Origin: Chromatiales bacterium
GTDB taxonomy: Bacteria > Pseudomonadota > Gammaproteobacteria > RBG-16-57-12
Direction: 5' to 3'
Assembly (NCBI GenBank): GCA_026989455.1
Contig: JALSJH010000010.1
Location: forward strand, 1-32,207
DNA length: 32,207 nt
Position numbers and translations under genes: made by a program. The notes under the pieces were generated by a model. That model did no database searches. It worked only from the letters and a program-made list of their open reading frames with translations, and had not been told where the DNA came from. Shown here in pieces: positions 6,876-14,815 of the stretch; the stretch's first letter is position 1; each line of letters begins with the position of its first letter.

Positions 6876-9182
6876 ATGAAGGCATCAAAAAAGTCGCTGC
6901 ACTTGGCAGTTGGGAAAAGTGAAGATTTGCGCTCGCGTTCAGAGTTGCTGGTTCAGTGCCGTACCACGGCTCAGAAACAGTTGCTGGAGCTGATTCGCAA
7001 ACTGTATGACCAGCTGGATGATGCCCTGTTTGAGTTTGCTCAAAAAGCCGAGACCAACACGCTTCAATCGCTCTATTTTGATGCGATGCGCGAGATTCGA
7101 CTCCGTCGCGAGACCTTTGTGGCATCCTACACTGAAAATTTTGTCGGTAATTACCAGTCCCGTTGTGACTGTATAAGTAATGAGAGAGTGGTATCGATTA
7201 AGGCGAACAAAGGCGCTGAATCTGAACTTTCTCTGGTGGAGTCGGACGATCTGGAAGAGCAGATTGCCATTTCATCTTTAGTGAATAAGGTACAACACCA
7301 CTTTTCACAGCCACTCTCTGAGCTGGCTCACCGCTACGCATATTTGCTCAATACAACAGAGCTTCAACCTGAGGATCTCCCTCTCTCTCCGCGCGCCATT
7401 ACCGACTCTTTCCAGTCGGCTTGTACGGTTTTTGAAGTGCCACTTCAGGTGAAACTAATTCTGTACAAGTTGCTTGATCAGCATGTTATGGGCAGTTTGC
7501 AGGGGATGTATAACGAGGTTAATAACCTGCTTATCAATAAAGGGGTGTTCCCTGATGCTATTCCTAGCCTAAATACGATAAAGAAAACAGCGAGTAGTTC
7601 GCCAAGTCCGGCTGTCGATACTTCATTTGATCAGCTGTGTGGTTTGCTGAATACCGGGCAGGCTGAGTCCGGAGGTGCTGCTCACCATGGCCATGGCAGC
7701 ATCGCTGGAACGCCTGTTGGAACAACTCAATATCTATCCGAGGATGTGATTGCCGCTTTGAGTCAACTGCAACCAAAGGGTGGGCAGGGCTTACCTTTAG
7801 ATGATTCATTGCTGGATGCGCTTAAGCACCTGCCCGATATGTTGCCGGGGAGTGCCATTGGCACCCAGGAGAGAAACGCGATCGAGCTCATTGAGATGAT
7901 CTTTGATTTTATCTATGAAGATAAAGAGTTATCAGATCATCTGAAATCGACGGTTGCTCGCTTGCAGATCCCTATGTTGAAGGTGGCCATTCTTGATAAA
8001 AACTTCTTCAGTGACAAGCAGCACCCCTCCAGAGAGTTATTAAATGAATTTACCCAAGCCTCAATTGTTGATGACAGCGCCAAGGTGGAAGAGAAAATAG
8101 AGACGTTGGTTAACCGTATCGTTAATGAATTTAGCGATGATTTGTCGCTCTTTTCTGATGTTTTGGATGATTTTCGTGAGTTTATGCTCAAGGAGCAGCA
8201 GGCCTACCTTGAGTCACAACGCAAGCAACTGGAAGAGGCTGAACGCCAGGAACAACGTGCCCGTGATATTAAGGCAGTGGACGATGCGATCGCCTCTTGT
8301 ATGCCAGAACACCCGATGCCCGACTTGCTACAAGCTTTTATGGATGAGGTGTGGCGTGAGTTGATGATTAACACTTATCTGGATGAGGGGGCAGAGAGCC
8401 ATGGCTGGAATATACATCTACAGCTGACGGAAGATCTGTTGTGGTCAATTACCCCGAAAGTCTCTGCGGAGGAGCGCAGCTATCTGGCCAGCATGATCCC
8501 GCATCTGGTGAAAATGCTCGGTGAAAGTTTGGCGCAAACCAGTTGGGATAAACAAAAAATTAGTGCGCTGTTTGATGAGCTTGGCGATTGTCATATCGGT
8601 GCTTTGCGTGGTGAGGGTGCGACGACTGAAACGGCAATTGCAGCGGCTGTTTCGCAGCAACATGAGCCGGTGGAGGAGATTACCGATCCACTGCATCAAC
8701 ATCTTTTGCGTGAGCTGGAAGATGTCGAGTATGAAGAGATTATTCTTGATGAGAGTGGAATTCATAGCCAGATAAAGAATGCGGCTAATGAGAGTGAAAG
8801 TGATGACGAGTTTTTTGGCATGAGTGGAGATCTGCCAATCCTCGATGATGAAGTCGTCGACGAAGAGAGTAGCGTTGCCAGCTCAGATTATTATGATGAG
8901 CAGGTTGCTGAAATGGAGGTGGGTGATTGGGTAGAGTTTAGCGATGATGGCGAAAATCTACTCAAGGCGAGGTTGATCTGGCGAGGTGAAGTGGATAGAC
9001 AGCTGATTTTTGCCAACTGGCGTCACGAAATTGTGCGCCGCTGTGATGAAAAAGAGTTAGTGACCATGCTGCGAAATTGGGATGTGCGTATTTTAAATAC
9101 CGTGCCGATCATGGAGCGTGCGCTTAGTTCTGTCATGAGTGTGCTCTCAGACAAGAGCGCAGTGGATGGCGATAGAGGTTGA
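6876..9182 (+). CDS. DUF1631 family protein
   Basis: A 768-residue cytoplasmic protein that matches the DUF1631 pattern: a helical N-terminal region (LVQCRTTAQKQLLELIRKLYD), a central core (RNAIELIEMIFDFIYED then LQIPMLKVAILDKNFFS), a Glu/Gln-rich coiled stretch around residue 440-460, an acidic linker (residues about 600-680) and a small C-terminal domain (VGDWVEFSDDGENLLKARLIW). That last segment is like the beta-barrel seen in PilZ-type modules, although I see no RxxxR c-di-GMP motif. Function is not established. ATG 6876 is preferred; TTG 6861 would add five residues. It is followed by a response regulator and Hpt gene, which suggests a link to signalling. Confidence 0.8.
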   Translation: MKASKKSLHLAVGKSEDLRSRSELLVQCRTTAQKQLLELIRKLYDQLDDALFEFAQKAETNTLQSLYFDAMREIRLRRETFVASYTENFVGNYQSRCDCISNERVVSIKANKGAESELSLVESDDLEEQIAISSLVNKVQHHFSQPLSELAHRYAYLLNTTELQPEDLPLSPRAITDSFQSACTVFEVPLQVKLILYKLLDQHVMGSLQGMYNEVNNLLINKGVFPDAIPSLNTIKKTASSSPSPAVDTSFDQLCGLLNTGQAESGGAAHHGHGSIAGTPVGTTQYLSEDVIAALSQLQPKGGQGLPLDDSLLDALKHLPDMLPGSAIGTQERNAIELIEMIFDFIYEDKELSDHLKSTVARLQIPMLKVAILDKNFFSDKQHPSRELLNEFTQASIVDDSAKVEEKIETLVNRIVNEFSDDLSLFSDVLDDFREFMLKEQQAYLESQRKQLEEAERQEQRARDIKAVDDAIASCMPEHPMPDLLQAFMDEVWRELMINTYLDEGAESHGWNIHLQLTEDLLWSITPKVSAEERSYLASMIPHLVKMLGESLAQTSWDKQKISALFDELGDCHIGALRGEGATTETAIAAAVSQQHEPVEEITDPLHQHLLRELEDVEYEEIILDESGIHSQIKNAANESESDDEFFGMSGDLPILDDEVVDEESSVASSDYYDEQVAEMEVGDWVEFSDDGENLLKARLIWRGEVDRQLIFANWRHEIVRRCDEKELVTMLRNWDVRILNTVPIMERALSSVMSVLSDKSAVDGDRG

Positions 9183-9234
9183 GTTTGTGACAAAATATAA
9201 ACACGCTGAATAGTTCCAATTTGGAAGATATAAT

Positions 9235-9624
9235 ATGCAAGCATTAAAAAGAATTTTCTATGTGGAAGATGAGCCAGATATTATGGCCGTTGCCCAGCTG
9301 GTTTTGCAGGATATTGGTGGTTTTGAGCTTGAGACGGCAGTTTGTGGCGCTGATGCACTCGAAACAATCGTGAAATTCCAGCCAGACCTGATTCTACTGG
9401 ATGTGATGATGCCCGGTATGGATGGCCCGACAACATTGCAGGCACTGCGAAAACTGGAGGGGTTACAGCAGACACCAGTGCTTTTTATGACCGCAAAGGT
9501 GCAGATTGAAGAGCTTGAGCAGTATAAAGTGCTGGGGGCGATTGATGTGATCCCCAAGCCATTTGATCCTATGACGCTTTCAGCGCAAATAGAGGCTATC
9601 TGGAGGAGACACCATGGCGAATAA
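9235..9624 (+). CDS. single-domain response regulator (CheY-like)
   Basis: A 129-residue receiver domain and nothing else. The acidic pair is Glu11-Asp12, the phosphorylated residue is Asp56 in LLDVMMPGMDG, Thr86 is the switch threonine, and Lys108 is in the PKPFD motif. Without an output domain it must act by protein binding or pass phosphate to another protein. The next gene, an Hpt protein, overlaps it by 11 bases and is its obvious partner. GGAAG at 9221-9225 lies upstream of the ATG. It is unlikely to be flagellar CheY itself, since it lacks flagellar or chemotaxis neighbours. Confidence 0.93.
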   Translation: MQALKRIFYVEDEPDIMAVAQLVLQDIGGFELETAVCGADALETIVKFQPDLILLDVMMPGMDGPTTLQALRKLEGLQQTPVLFMTAKVQIEELEQYKVLGAIDVIPKPFDPMTLSAQIEAIWRRHHGE

Positions 9625-9964
9625 CCCAGAGCTACAGGCAAAGCTTGATCTGCTATTGAACAGCTACTGCTTGCAACTTCCCCATCGACAAAAAGAGATC
9701 GATGGTTTGTGGCAATTGGTTTGTCAGCAACAGAAGATGGGCGATGAGGGGCGTGAGCTTCACCGCCTAGTTCATAGCTTGGCAGGCAGTGGCGCTTCAT
9801 TTGGTTTTGCTGCATTGAGTGAGACGGCAAAATCATTCGAATTACTGTTAAAAGAGTGTTGTGACGGTGATCTGGTGATGGATTCAGCTAGGCAGTTGCT
9901 CATGGAGCAGGAGCGGGTGCGGTTATATGAGGCGCTCAATAGATTTTCAGAGGAGAGTGTTTGA
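9614..9964 (+). CDS. Hpt (histidine phosphotransfer) domain protein
   Basis: A 116-residue all-helical protein. The phosphate-accepting residue is His54 in RLVHSLAGSGASFGF, the classic Hpt signature with the small Gly-Ser stretch after the histidine. It would shuttle phosphate between a hybrid sensor kinase and a receiver. No kinase is near, so an orphan kinase elsewhere must feed it. GGAGGAG sits just before the ATG at 9614 and the overlap with the receiver gene indicates coupled translation. The stop codon lies inside TTGATCAGAGCTTCCTT, which resembles the end of repeat family A. Confidence 0.88.
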   Translation: MANNPELQAKLDLLLNSYCLQLPHRQKEIDGLWQLVCQQQKMGDEGRELHRLVHSLAGSGASFGFAALSETAKSFELLLKECCDGDLVMDSARQLLMEQERVRLYEALNRFSEESV

Positions 9965-9998
9965 TCAGAGCTTCCTTCGCTAGCGGTGATAAGCGAAT

Positions 9999-10045
9999 GG
10001 GGTGTGAGTGCACCCCACCTCTGATAGGAGGGGGTGCATTTTATT
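9999..10045. terminator. possible bidirectional terminator between hpt and dksA
   Basis: GCACCCC (10010-10016) pairs with GGGGTGC (10031-10037), with CCT and AGG extending the stem inward, and is followed on the plus strand by ATTTTATT. A competing stem GGGGTG (9999-10004) with CACCCC (10011-10016) exists, so the two structures are mutually exclusive. The convergent genes on either side make a shared terminator plausible. Confidence 0.5.
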
Positions 10046-10055
10046 CAAGAATGAA

Positions 10056-10520
10056 TTAGCGGTTAATATGTTTTTCCCGAATCTCATCAAGGGTTTTGCA
10101 GTCGATGCAGAGATCGGCTGTAGGGCGTGCTTCAAGGCGGCGGATGCCGATCTCTTCACCACAGTTATTGCAGAATCCATACTCGTTATCGTCTAGGTGT
10201 TTAATGGACGAGTCTATTTTTTTGATAAGCCTGCGCTCACGATCCCGGGTGCGCAGCTCCATGGTGAAATCTGACTCCTGGCTGGCGCGATCATTCGGGT
10301 CAGGAATATTGCCCGACTCGTCTTGCATGTGATGAACGGTTTCGTCCACTTTCTCCATTAACTCCCGTTTCCACTCTATTAGAATGCTCTGGAAGTGTTT
10401 GAGCTGTTCTTGATTCATATACTCTTCACCCTTAACGGGTTCGTAAGGCTTAAAATCTGTATATGAATCGGAAACTGGAAGTTGCTCCGCTACCGCTTTA
10501 TTTGGTTTTTTCTGAGCCAT
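10056..10520 (-). CDS. dksA: RNA polymerase-binding transcription factor DksA
   Basis: A 154-residue regulator that enters the RNA polymerase secondary channel and, with ppGpp, represses rRNA/tRNA promoters and activates amino-acid genes. The coiled-coil tip carries Asp74 and Asp77 in DPNDRASQE. The four-cysteine zinc finger is Cys117, Cys120, Cys138 and Cys141 (CNNC and CIDC). The length fits the full-length gammaproteobacterial protein. AAGGAGG is a strong ribosome site just before the ATG. It stands alone on the minus strand, divergent from the cbbY gene. Its target type, tRNA operons with a GC-rich discriminator, occurs at 30.7 kb. Confidence 0.97.
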   Translation of the reverse strand: MAQKKPNKAVAEQLPVSDSYTDFKPYEPVKGEEYMNQEQLKHFQSILIEWKRELMEKVDETVHHMQDESGNIPDPNDRASQESDFTMELRTRDRERRLIKKIDSSIKHLDDNEYGFCNNCGEEIGIRRLEARPTADLCIDCKTLDEIREKHINR

Positions 10521-10562
10521 CTACTGGCCTCCTTACTACCTGCTAGAAAATATTAAGCCGCA

Positions 10563-10592
10563 TCTATACCAGAAAAAGCAAAGGTGGTGCAA
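10563..10592 (-). promoter_or_regulatory. putative dksA promoter
   Basis: On the minus strand, TTGCAC (10587-10592) is followed after 18 bases by TATAGA (10563-10568), 43 bases from the dksA start. It is a fair sigma-70 match. The -35 box overlaps one copy of the repeat AGGTGGTGCAAT. Confidence 0.4.
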
Positions 10593-10677
10593 TACAATTG
10601 TTATTTACTTTGATGGTTTGTTCAAACTTTGTTCATTCTCGAGGGGATGTGGTGGTTTTATGTGCAGGTGGTGCAAT
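10582..10677 (+). repeat. direct repeat pair in the dksA-cbbY divergent region
   Basis: AGGTGGTGCAAT occurs identically at 10582-10593 and 10666-10677, 84 bases apart. The first copy overlaps the putative dksA -35 box and the second lies 43 bases before the cbbY start, so it may be a regulator site, though chance or a local duplication is possible. Confidence 0.45.
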
Positions 10678-10719
10678 CTCATGTAATATCCCTGAATTTA
10701 ATGAAACTAGGTGGTAATT

Positions 10720-11490
10720 ATGTCAACGCTAAAGGCTTTGATTTTTGATGTGGATGGCACGCTTGCCGATACCGAACGCAATGGCCATCGTGTTGCTTTT
10801 AATCGGGCATTTGACGATGCCGGTTTAGGGTGGCACTGGTCGCCAGCGCTGTATGGCAAACTGCTGGCGGTTACCGGCGGGAAAGAGCGTATTCGCTTCT
10901 ACCTTGAACAGTTCAATTTAGAATTTGTAAAACCAGATGACTTTGATGGGTTTGTGGCGGGTCTGCACGCCGCCAAAACCCGCTTTTATACCGAGCTGAT
11001 GGCCCAGGGTGAAATTCCACTGCGTCCCGGAGTGGAGCGGTTAATCACTGAAGCACGCAGAGCGGGTTACCGTCTTGCTATCTCCACCACCACCACGCCG
11101 GAAAATGTAACTGCACTGGTAACCAATACATTGGGGGTAGCGGCGTTGGATTGGTTTGAAGTCATTGGTGCCGGGGATGTGGTGCCATCAAAGAAGCCTG
11201 CACCGGATATCTACGATTATGTGCTGAAAGAGATGAAGCTAACACCGTCAGAGGCGATCGCTTTTGAAGATTCACGTAACGGGGTGCTCTCTTCACTGGC
11301 CGCCAACTTGACCACGGTGATTACAGTGAATGATTATACAGCGGAAGATGATTTTTCCGGTGCGGCCATTGTGCTCGATCAGATGGGTGAGCCGGATGCA
11401 CCCTTTACGCTACTGGCGGGTGATGCCCATGGTCAGCAGCATTTGAATATTGCGCTGGTCGAAGCGCTGCATCGGTCTGGGAATGGCTGA
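10720..11490 (+). CDS. cbbY: HAD-superfamily phosphatase, CbbY/Gph type
   Basis: A 256-residue HAD-IA hydrolase. The catalytic aspartates are Asp10 and Asp12 in FDVDGTLADTE, motif II is Ser/Thr at STTTTPE (about 122), motif III is Lys159 in SKKPAPDIY, and motif IV is Glu183-Asp184 in FEDSRNG. CbbY family members remove phosphate from xylulose-1,5-bisphosphate, a Rubisco inhibitor. Here the protein is not next to Rubisco, so the name rests on sequence pattern alone; another sugar phosphate is possible. ATG 10720 is preferred since AGGTGG lies five bases ahead; a GTG at 10711 is in frame. Downstream is the repeat-rich island. Confidence 0.8.
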   Translation: MSTLKALIFDVDGTLADTERNGHRVAFNRAFDDAGLGWHWSPALYGKLLAVTGGKERIRFYLEQFNLEFVKPDDFDGFVAGLHAAKTRFYTELMAQGEIPLRPGVERLITEARRAGYRLAISTTTTPENVTALVTNTLGVAALDWFEVIGAGDVVPSKKPAPDIYDYVLKEMKLTPSEAIAFEDSRNGVLSSLAANLTTVITVNDYTAEDDFSGAAIVLDQMGEPDAPFTLLAGDAHGQQHLNIALVEALHRSGNG

Positions 11491-11592
11491 TTCTGGCTGA
11501 TCTAATAGCACAGGTTCAGCCGTTTTGCGTGATGTCGTTGATAGCTCGTGCCCGTCGCAGTTGTCTTTTAATAGTAACTATTGTTTACTAAC

Positions 11593-11702
11593 GAGCCTCT
11601 TGCAAAACTATTTCATGAAAACCAACAATCAATGACTTACACTAAATGCATCGCCGTAACCCATTGATATTTTCCTCGTGTTTAGAGTTTCGCAAGAGGC
11701 TC
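11593..11702. mobile_element. 110-bp MITE-like element with TAAC target duplication
   Basis: The left end GAGCCTCTTGCAAAACT and the reverse complement of the right end, GAGCCTCTTGCGAAACT, match at 16 of 17 bases. TAAC flanks both sides (11589-11592 and 11703-11706), as expected for a 4-bp target duplication. No transposase is encoded, so it must be mobilised in trans. A parent of the IS5 type is an inference. The 341 bases between cbbY and the next gene contain this element and no other feature I can support. Confidence 0.75.
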
Positions 11703-11833
11703 TAACGAAAATGTTATTTGGCGGTGACTTTCCCGTGGAGGGTTATAGAGCCATTGGCTATCTGTGGGTGTTAGGCGCACACCAAATTTTTCAGTCAATA
11801 TTATGTGTTTCAAGTAAAACCAGAGGGATAAAT

Positions 11834-12151
11834 ATGGGCAATAAAGAGAGAGTTAGGGAGGCTATCAACGCACTCTACAAGAGCGCTGGAATTGGAGCGA
11901 AATTCAATGGACAAATCAATGAGCAAGTTGCCGAAGTATTTGGGCAGTTACTAGAGGATATCCATAGTTGTTCTGCTGTATTTAAGTGGGTTCCTAGGCC
12001 GACAGGAGGCCCAGCAACAATTGCATGGCTTGTAAAAAATATGACACAAAGCGTTATTGAAAAATTTAAAGATCGTCAATCTTTTCTATGTGCCAGAACT
12101 AGAATCTTTCAATACCAAACACCTCTAAGGCTAGCGTCTTTGGGGATCTGA
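11834..12151 (+). CDS. hypothetical protein, 105 residues
   Basis: I do not recognise this family. It is a small soluble protein, predicted mainly helical, beginning MGNKERVREAINALYKSAG and containing FKWVPRPTGGPATIAWLVKN in the middle. No signal peptide or membrane segment is visible. ATG 11834 is chosen because GAGGGAT lies about 8 bases ahead; a longer frame from 11678 would begin inside the adjacent MITE-like element and has no good ribosome site. The base composition is more AT-rich than that of the flanking genes. It ends one base before the next ATG, so the two are probably one operon. Confidence 0.55.
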   Translation: MGNKERVREAINALYKSAGIGAKFNGQINEQVAEVFGQLLEDIHSCSAVFKWVPRPTGGPATIAWLVKNMTQSVIEKFKDRQSFLCARTRIFQYQTPLRLASLGI

Positions 12152-12152
12152 G

Positions 12153-12701
12153 ATGAATATGCGAATTAAATGGGTAACTATATTTTTATTCATTATCCCT
12201 CAGCTTGTATTTGCGGGAGGTTCTGAACAACGAAGTTGTGCCACGGATGAGATATTGATTTATCTGGTGGATTACTCATATTGCGCGCCTAAAGGAGAAG
12301 TGAATAGCCTAAATGTACCAGGTGGAAGGCATAATGCTGTACATGTTACTGGAAGGGATTACGAGTATTCGTTTGCTAGAATGCCTGTTTCCATTGCTTT
12401 AATGGATATACCTAGCAAGAAAGGCATCTCTCTTTCTTCATTCTTCAAGCGGTTGGCGGATGTTCGCGATACCCAAGGTAGATTCACCGAAATTAGAGAG
12501 GCATTTGGTATTGGAGAAAGAACAGTCGTATCAAAATACAGTAACAAAGATTTTGAAGCATATTACATAGCTAACGAAAAATCGCTAAACAACTCGATAT
12601 ATATATTTAACAACACAGATGAGTATATCTATGTGGTTAAAGGAAGTATTACTGCTGAGTTTTCTCAAACATTTTTCTCTTCACTGGAGTATCTCTATTA
12701 A
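12153..12701 (+). CDS. hypothetical secreted protein, 182 residues
   Basis: An unrecognised protein with a clear signal peptide: basic MNMRIK, hydrophobic WVTIFLFIIPQLVF and a cleavage site AFA before GGSEQ near residue 21. No lipobox is present, so it should be periplasmic or exported. The mature part holds cysteines at SCATD and YCAPK that may form a disulfide, and ends in a beta-rich segment with repeated short aromatic patches (EYIYVVKGSITAEF). It starts one base after the preceding stop and is AT-rich, like that gene. Immediately after it lies a fragment of repeat family A. The pair may have been acquired together. Confidence 0.6.
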   Translation: MNMRIKWVTIFLFIIPQLVFAGGSEQRSCATDEILIYLVDYSYCAPKGEVNSLNVPGGRHNAVHVTGRDYEYSFARMPVSIALMDIPSKKGISLSSFFKRLADVRDTQGRFTEIREAFGIGERTVVSKYSNKDFEAYYIANEKSLNNSIYIFNNTDEYIYVVKGSITAEFSQTFFSSLEYLY

Positions 12702-12717
12702 AAACCACTGCTAACTT

Positions 12718-12759
12718 CCTCTCAACCTAAATTGATCCAGACTTAATCAGAGCTTCCTT
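12718..12759. repeat. solo right end of repeat family A
   Basis: The 35 bases at 12718-12752 match 23038-23072 at 33 positions, ending in GACTTAATCAGAG and then GCTTCCTT, the family A terminus. No left end is found within the expected distance upstream, so this is a broken copy or remnant of a larger element. Confidence 0.65.
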
Positions 12760-13239
12760 GAACGTGTTGCGCAGAATAATATAGTCCTCTCGGCATCCAC
12801 CTCGGTTTGGCACTTCGCCGCCTTCATGGCGCAGACAATGGCTATTCTCGGACAGGCTCCTAGGAGTAATAGAGGTGGCGTGATACCTCCTACTCACTTT
12901 GCAACTCCTCGGCTTTGACATGAGTAAGCCGCCTTAAGGTAGCCTTTACTGCTCAGCAACGGCCAAAAACTAACCGATGACCGCTTTTATTTTTACCATT
13001 AGCTTTTAGAAAAGGTGGGTATTGCCGTTACACCAGTAAGGAATTTGGAGCTAATGCTCCGGCGCAACACCTTCATTTTAAACCACTGGGTTTGCTCAAC
13101 TTGAAGAGGTGGCTAGATGGATGGGCCAATTCTGATGAGCCGCTAAAAGTGAGCGAAAGGGGTTGGCAAAAGATTGAACATGGTACTTTTTAGTGGGCAA
13201 TAACCACGGCTCTACCCAATATATCGGACGAGATTTTCT
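12760..13239. other. gene-poor decayed region
   Basis: About 480 bases without a supportable gene. A minus-strand open frame at 12727-12921 (64 residues) has no family resemblance. The open frame 12981-13193 on the plus strand reads 70 residues but has no start codon; a single-base deletion would join it to ATG 12977, giving a 70-odd-residue reading ending SERGWQKIEHGTF. This could be a frameshifted remnant. An imperfect hairpin GAGTA-GAGGT (12864-12876) with ACCTC-TACTC (12885-12895) is also present. Confidence 0.5.
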
Positions 13240-14799
13240 ATGAAAAAAAATAGGTCACTAACGGGACGTGAGGTTCCGTTTCCTGATACCGCCAACATTC
13301 TCTCAACCACAGATGAAAAAGGTCAAATCACTTATGTAAACAGTGATTTTATCGCCATCAGTGGCTTTGAAGAGAGTGAGTTGATGGGCAAAAGCCACAA
13401 CATTGTGCGCCACCCCGATATGCCTGCCGCCGCTTTTGCGGATATGTGGAGTACCCTGAAGCGGGGTGAAGCGTGGATGGGGATTGTTAAAAACCGCTGT
13501 AAGAATGGCGACCACTACTGGGTGGATGCTTTTGTCACCCCTATTTTTGAGAATGGCCGATTGGTTGAATATCAATCGGTTCGCAGCAAGCCAAACCCAA
13601 AAAATGTAGAGCGTGCCAAGCAGGTTTATGCACGCATCAATGAGGGTAAATCGCCTTTTAACCGCAACACCCTCTCCATTAACAATAAGCTGATCATCGC
13701 TCTTTTTGCCGCGCTGTTACCCGCTCTATCGGTGGCCGCCTATTTTGGCGTACCCCTCTTAACGGCGCTACTCCCGGTATTATTGCTCAGTGTGCTGGTG
13801 GGTGTTGTGGCTGTCCAGATGGCAATCTCCCCCTATAAAGAGGCTTACCGACATGCTGTGGAGATTATTGATAACCCGCTGATGCAATATATCTACACCG
13901 GTCGCACCGATGAGGCGGGGCAGGTAGAGCTTGCGTTGATTATTGAAAAAACGCATCTACGTGCGGTTGGTGGGCGTATGGCCGATTTTATCGATAAAAT
14001 TGACAGCCGAGCAGTGGATGCTGCTGCTAATATGTCGGGGGCGCAGACGCGAGCACTGGAGCAGCGCAGTGATCTGCTGCACCTTGCTCAGTTTATGGAG
14101 GAGATGGTGGAGACCATGGGTGAGGTGAATGCCTCGGCCAGTACCGCATCAGATGCCTCACAGCAGTGCCAGAGTAGTGCGCTGGCGGGTCGTGATGCGG
14201 TTACCCAGGTGGTCTCTTCCATTGGCGGGCTGGCTGATGAGGTTGACCAAGCTTCGAACGTTATTGCCGCACTGGGTGAGGCTAGCGATAATATTGGCTC
14301 TGTGCTTGAGGTTATTCGTGGTATTGCCGAGCAGACAAATTTGCTGGCACTGAATGCCGCCATCGAAGCGGCAAGGGCGGGTGATTTAGGGCGAGGCTTC
14401 GCGGTGGTGGCCGATGAGGTTCGAACCCTTGCAACACGCACCCATAGCTCGACACAGGAGATTCAGTCGATGATTGAAGTGCTGCAATCCCGTGCCTCTG
14501 AGGGGGTAACAGTGATGCAGAAGAGTCGAGCTTCGGCGGATAAAAGTGTTGATCAGGTCGAGGAGACGAAGCGGGTGTTAGAGCGCATCATCGAAGGGAT
14601 CACTCAGGTGACCGAGATGAATAACAGCGTTACCCAGATGGTGAGTCAGCAGCAGCACGCGGTGGATGGCATTAACCAGAGTCTGCTACGTGTTAATGAA
14701 GCGGCGGAAGAGAGTTCGCTGGAGTCCGAAGTTCCCGCGACGCTGTCCAGCGAAATTGGCAGTTGCAAACGACTGATTAACGAACTTCGGAAAGCGTAG
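13240..14799 (+). CDS. PAS-domain methyl-accepting chemotaxis protein (Aer-like)
   Basis: A 519-residue chemoreceptor. Residues about 15-120 form a PAS domain ([18 protein letters not shown] through [10 protein letters not shown] and [13 protein letters not shown]) with the pattern of the FAD-binding redox sensor Aer. Two adjacent hydrophobic segments at about 151-169 and 172-196 anchor it with almost no periplasmic loop, so the signal is sensed inside the cell. The signalling hairpin is complete: [19 protein letters not shown] near 359-377, then [20 protein letters not shown]. No C-terminal methyltransferase-tether pentapeptide is seen. It probably guides energy or oxygen taxis through CheA/CheW, which are not encoded here. 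GGACGAG lies ahead of the ATG. It converges on the YecA-like gene. Confidence 0.93.
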   Translation: MKKNRSLTGREVPFPDTANILSTTDEKGQITYVNSDFIAISGFEESELMGKSHNIVRHPDMPAAAFADMWSTLKRGEAWMGIVKNRCKNGDHYWVDAFVTPIFENGRLVEYQSVRSKPNPKNVERAKQVYARINEGKSPFNRNTLSINNKLIIALFAALLPALSVAAYFGVPLLTALLPVLLLSVLVGVVAVQMAISPYKEAYRHAVEIIDNPLMQYIYTGRTDEAGQVELALIIEKTHLRAVGGRMADFIDKIDSRAVDAAANMSGAQTRALEQRSDLLHLAQFMEEMVETMGEVNASASTASDASQQCQSSALAGRDAVTQVVSSIGGLADEVDQASNVIAALGEASDNIGSVLEVIRGIAEQTNLLALNAAIEAARAGDLGRGFAVVADEVRTLATRTHSSTQEIQSMIEVLQSRASEGVTVMQKSRASADKSVDQVEETKRVLERIIEGITQVTEMNNSVTQMVSQQQHAVDGINQSLLRVNEAAEESSLESEVPATLSSEIGSCKRLINELRKA

Positions 14800-14815
14800 C
14801 GGCCTGTTCTTATTT

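Noticed and set aside
9258-9836. 192-residue minus-strand open frame over the receiver and Hpt genes
   Set aside because: Both genes on the plus strand have clear catalytic residues and ribosome sites; this is a shadow frame.
9963-9977. Family A end fused to the hpt stop codon
   Set aside because: Only about 13-15 bases match, with no partner end, so chance cannot be excluded.
12727-12921. 64-residue minus-strand open frame overlapping a family A repeat end
   Set aside because: Part of it is repeat sequence, it lacks a ribosome site and no family resemblance is seen.
12860-12960. Possible integron attC site or structured RNA in the decayed region
   Set aside because: The imperfect hairpin lacks the paired conserved core sites of attC and I could not match it to a known RNA.
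13100-13239. Sigma-28 promoter before the chemoreceptor gene
   Set aside because: No sequence close to TAAAGTTT and GCCGATAA with proper spacing was found.
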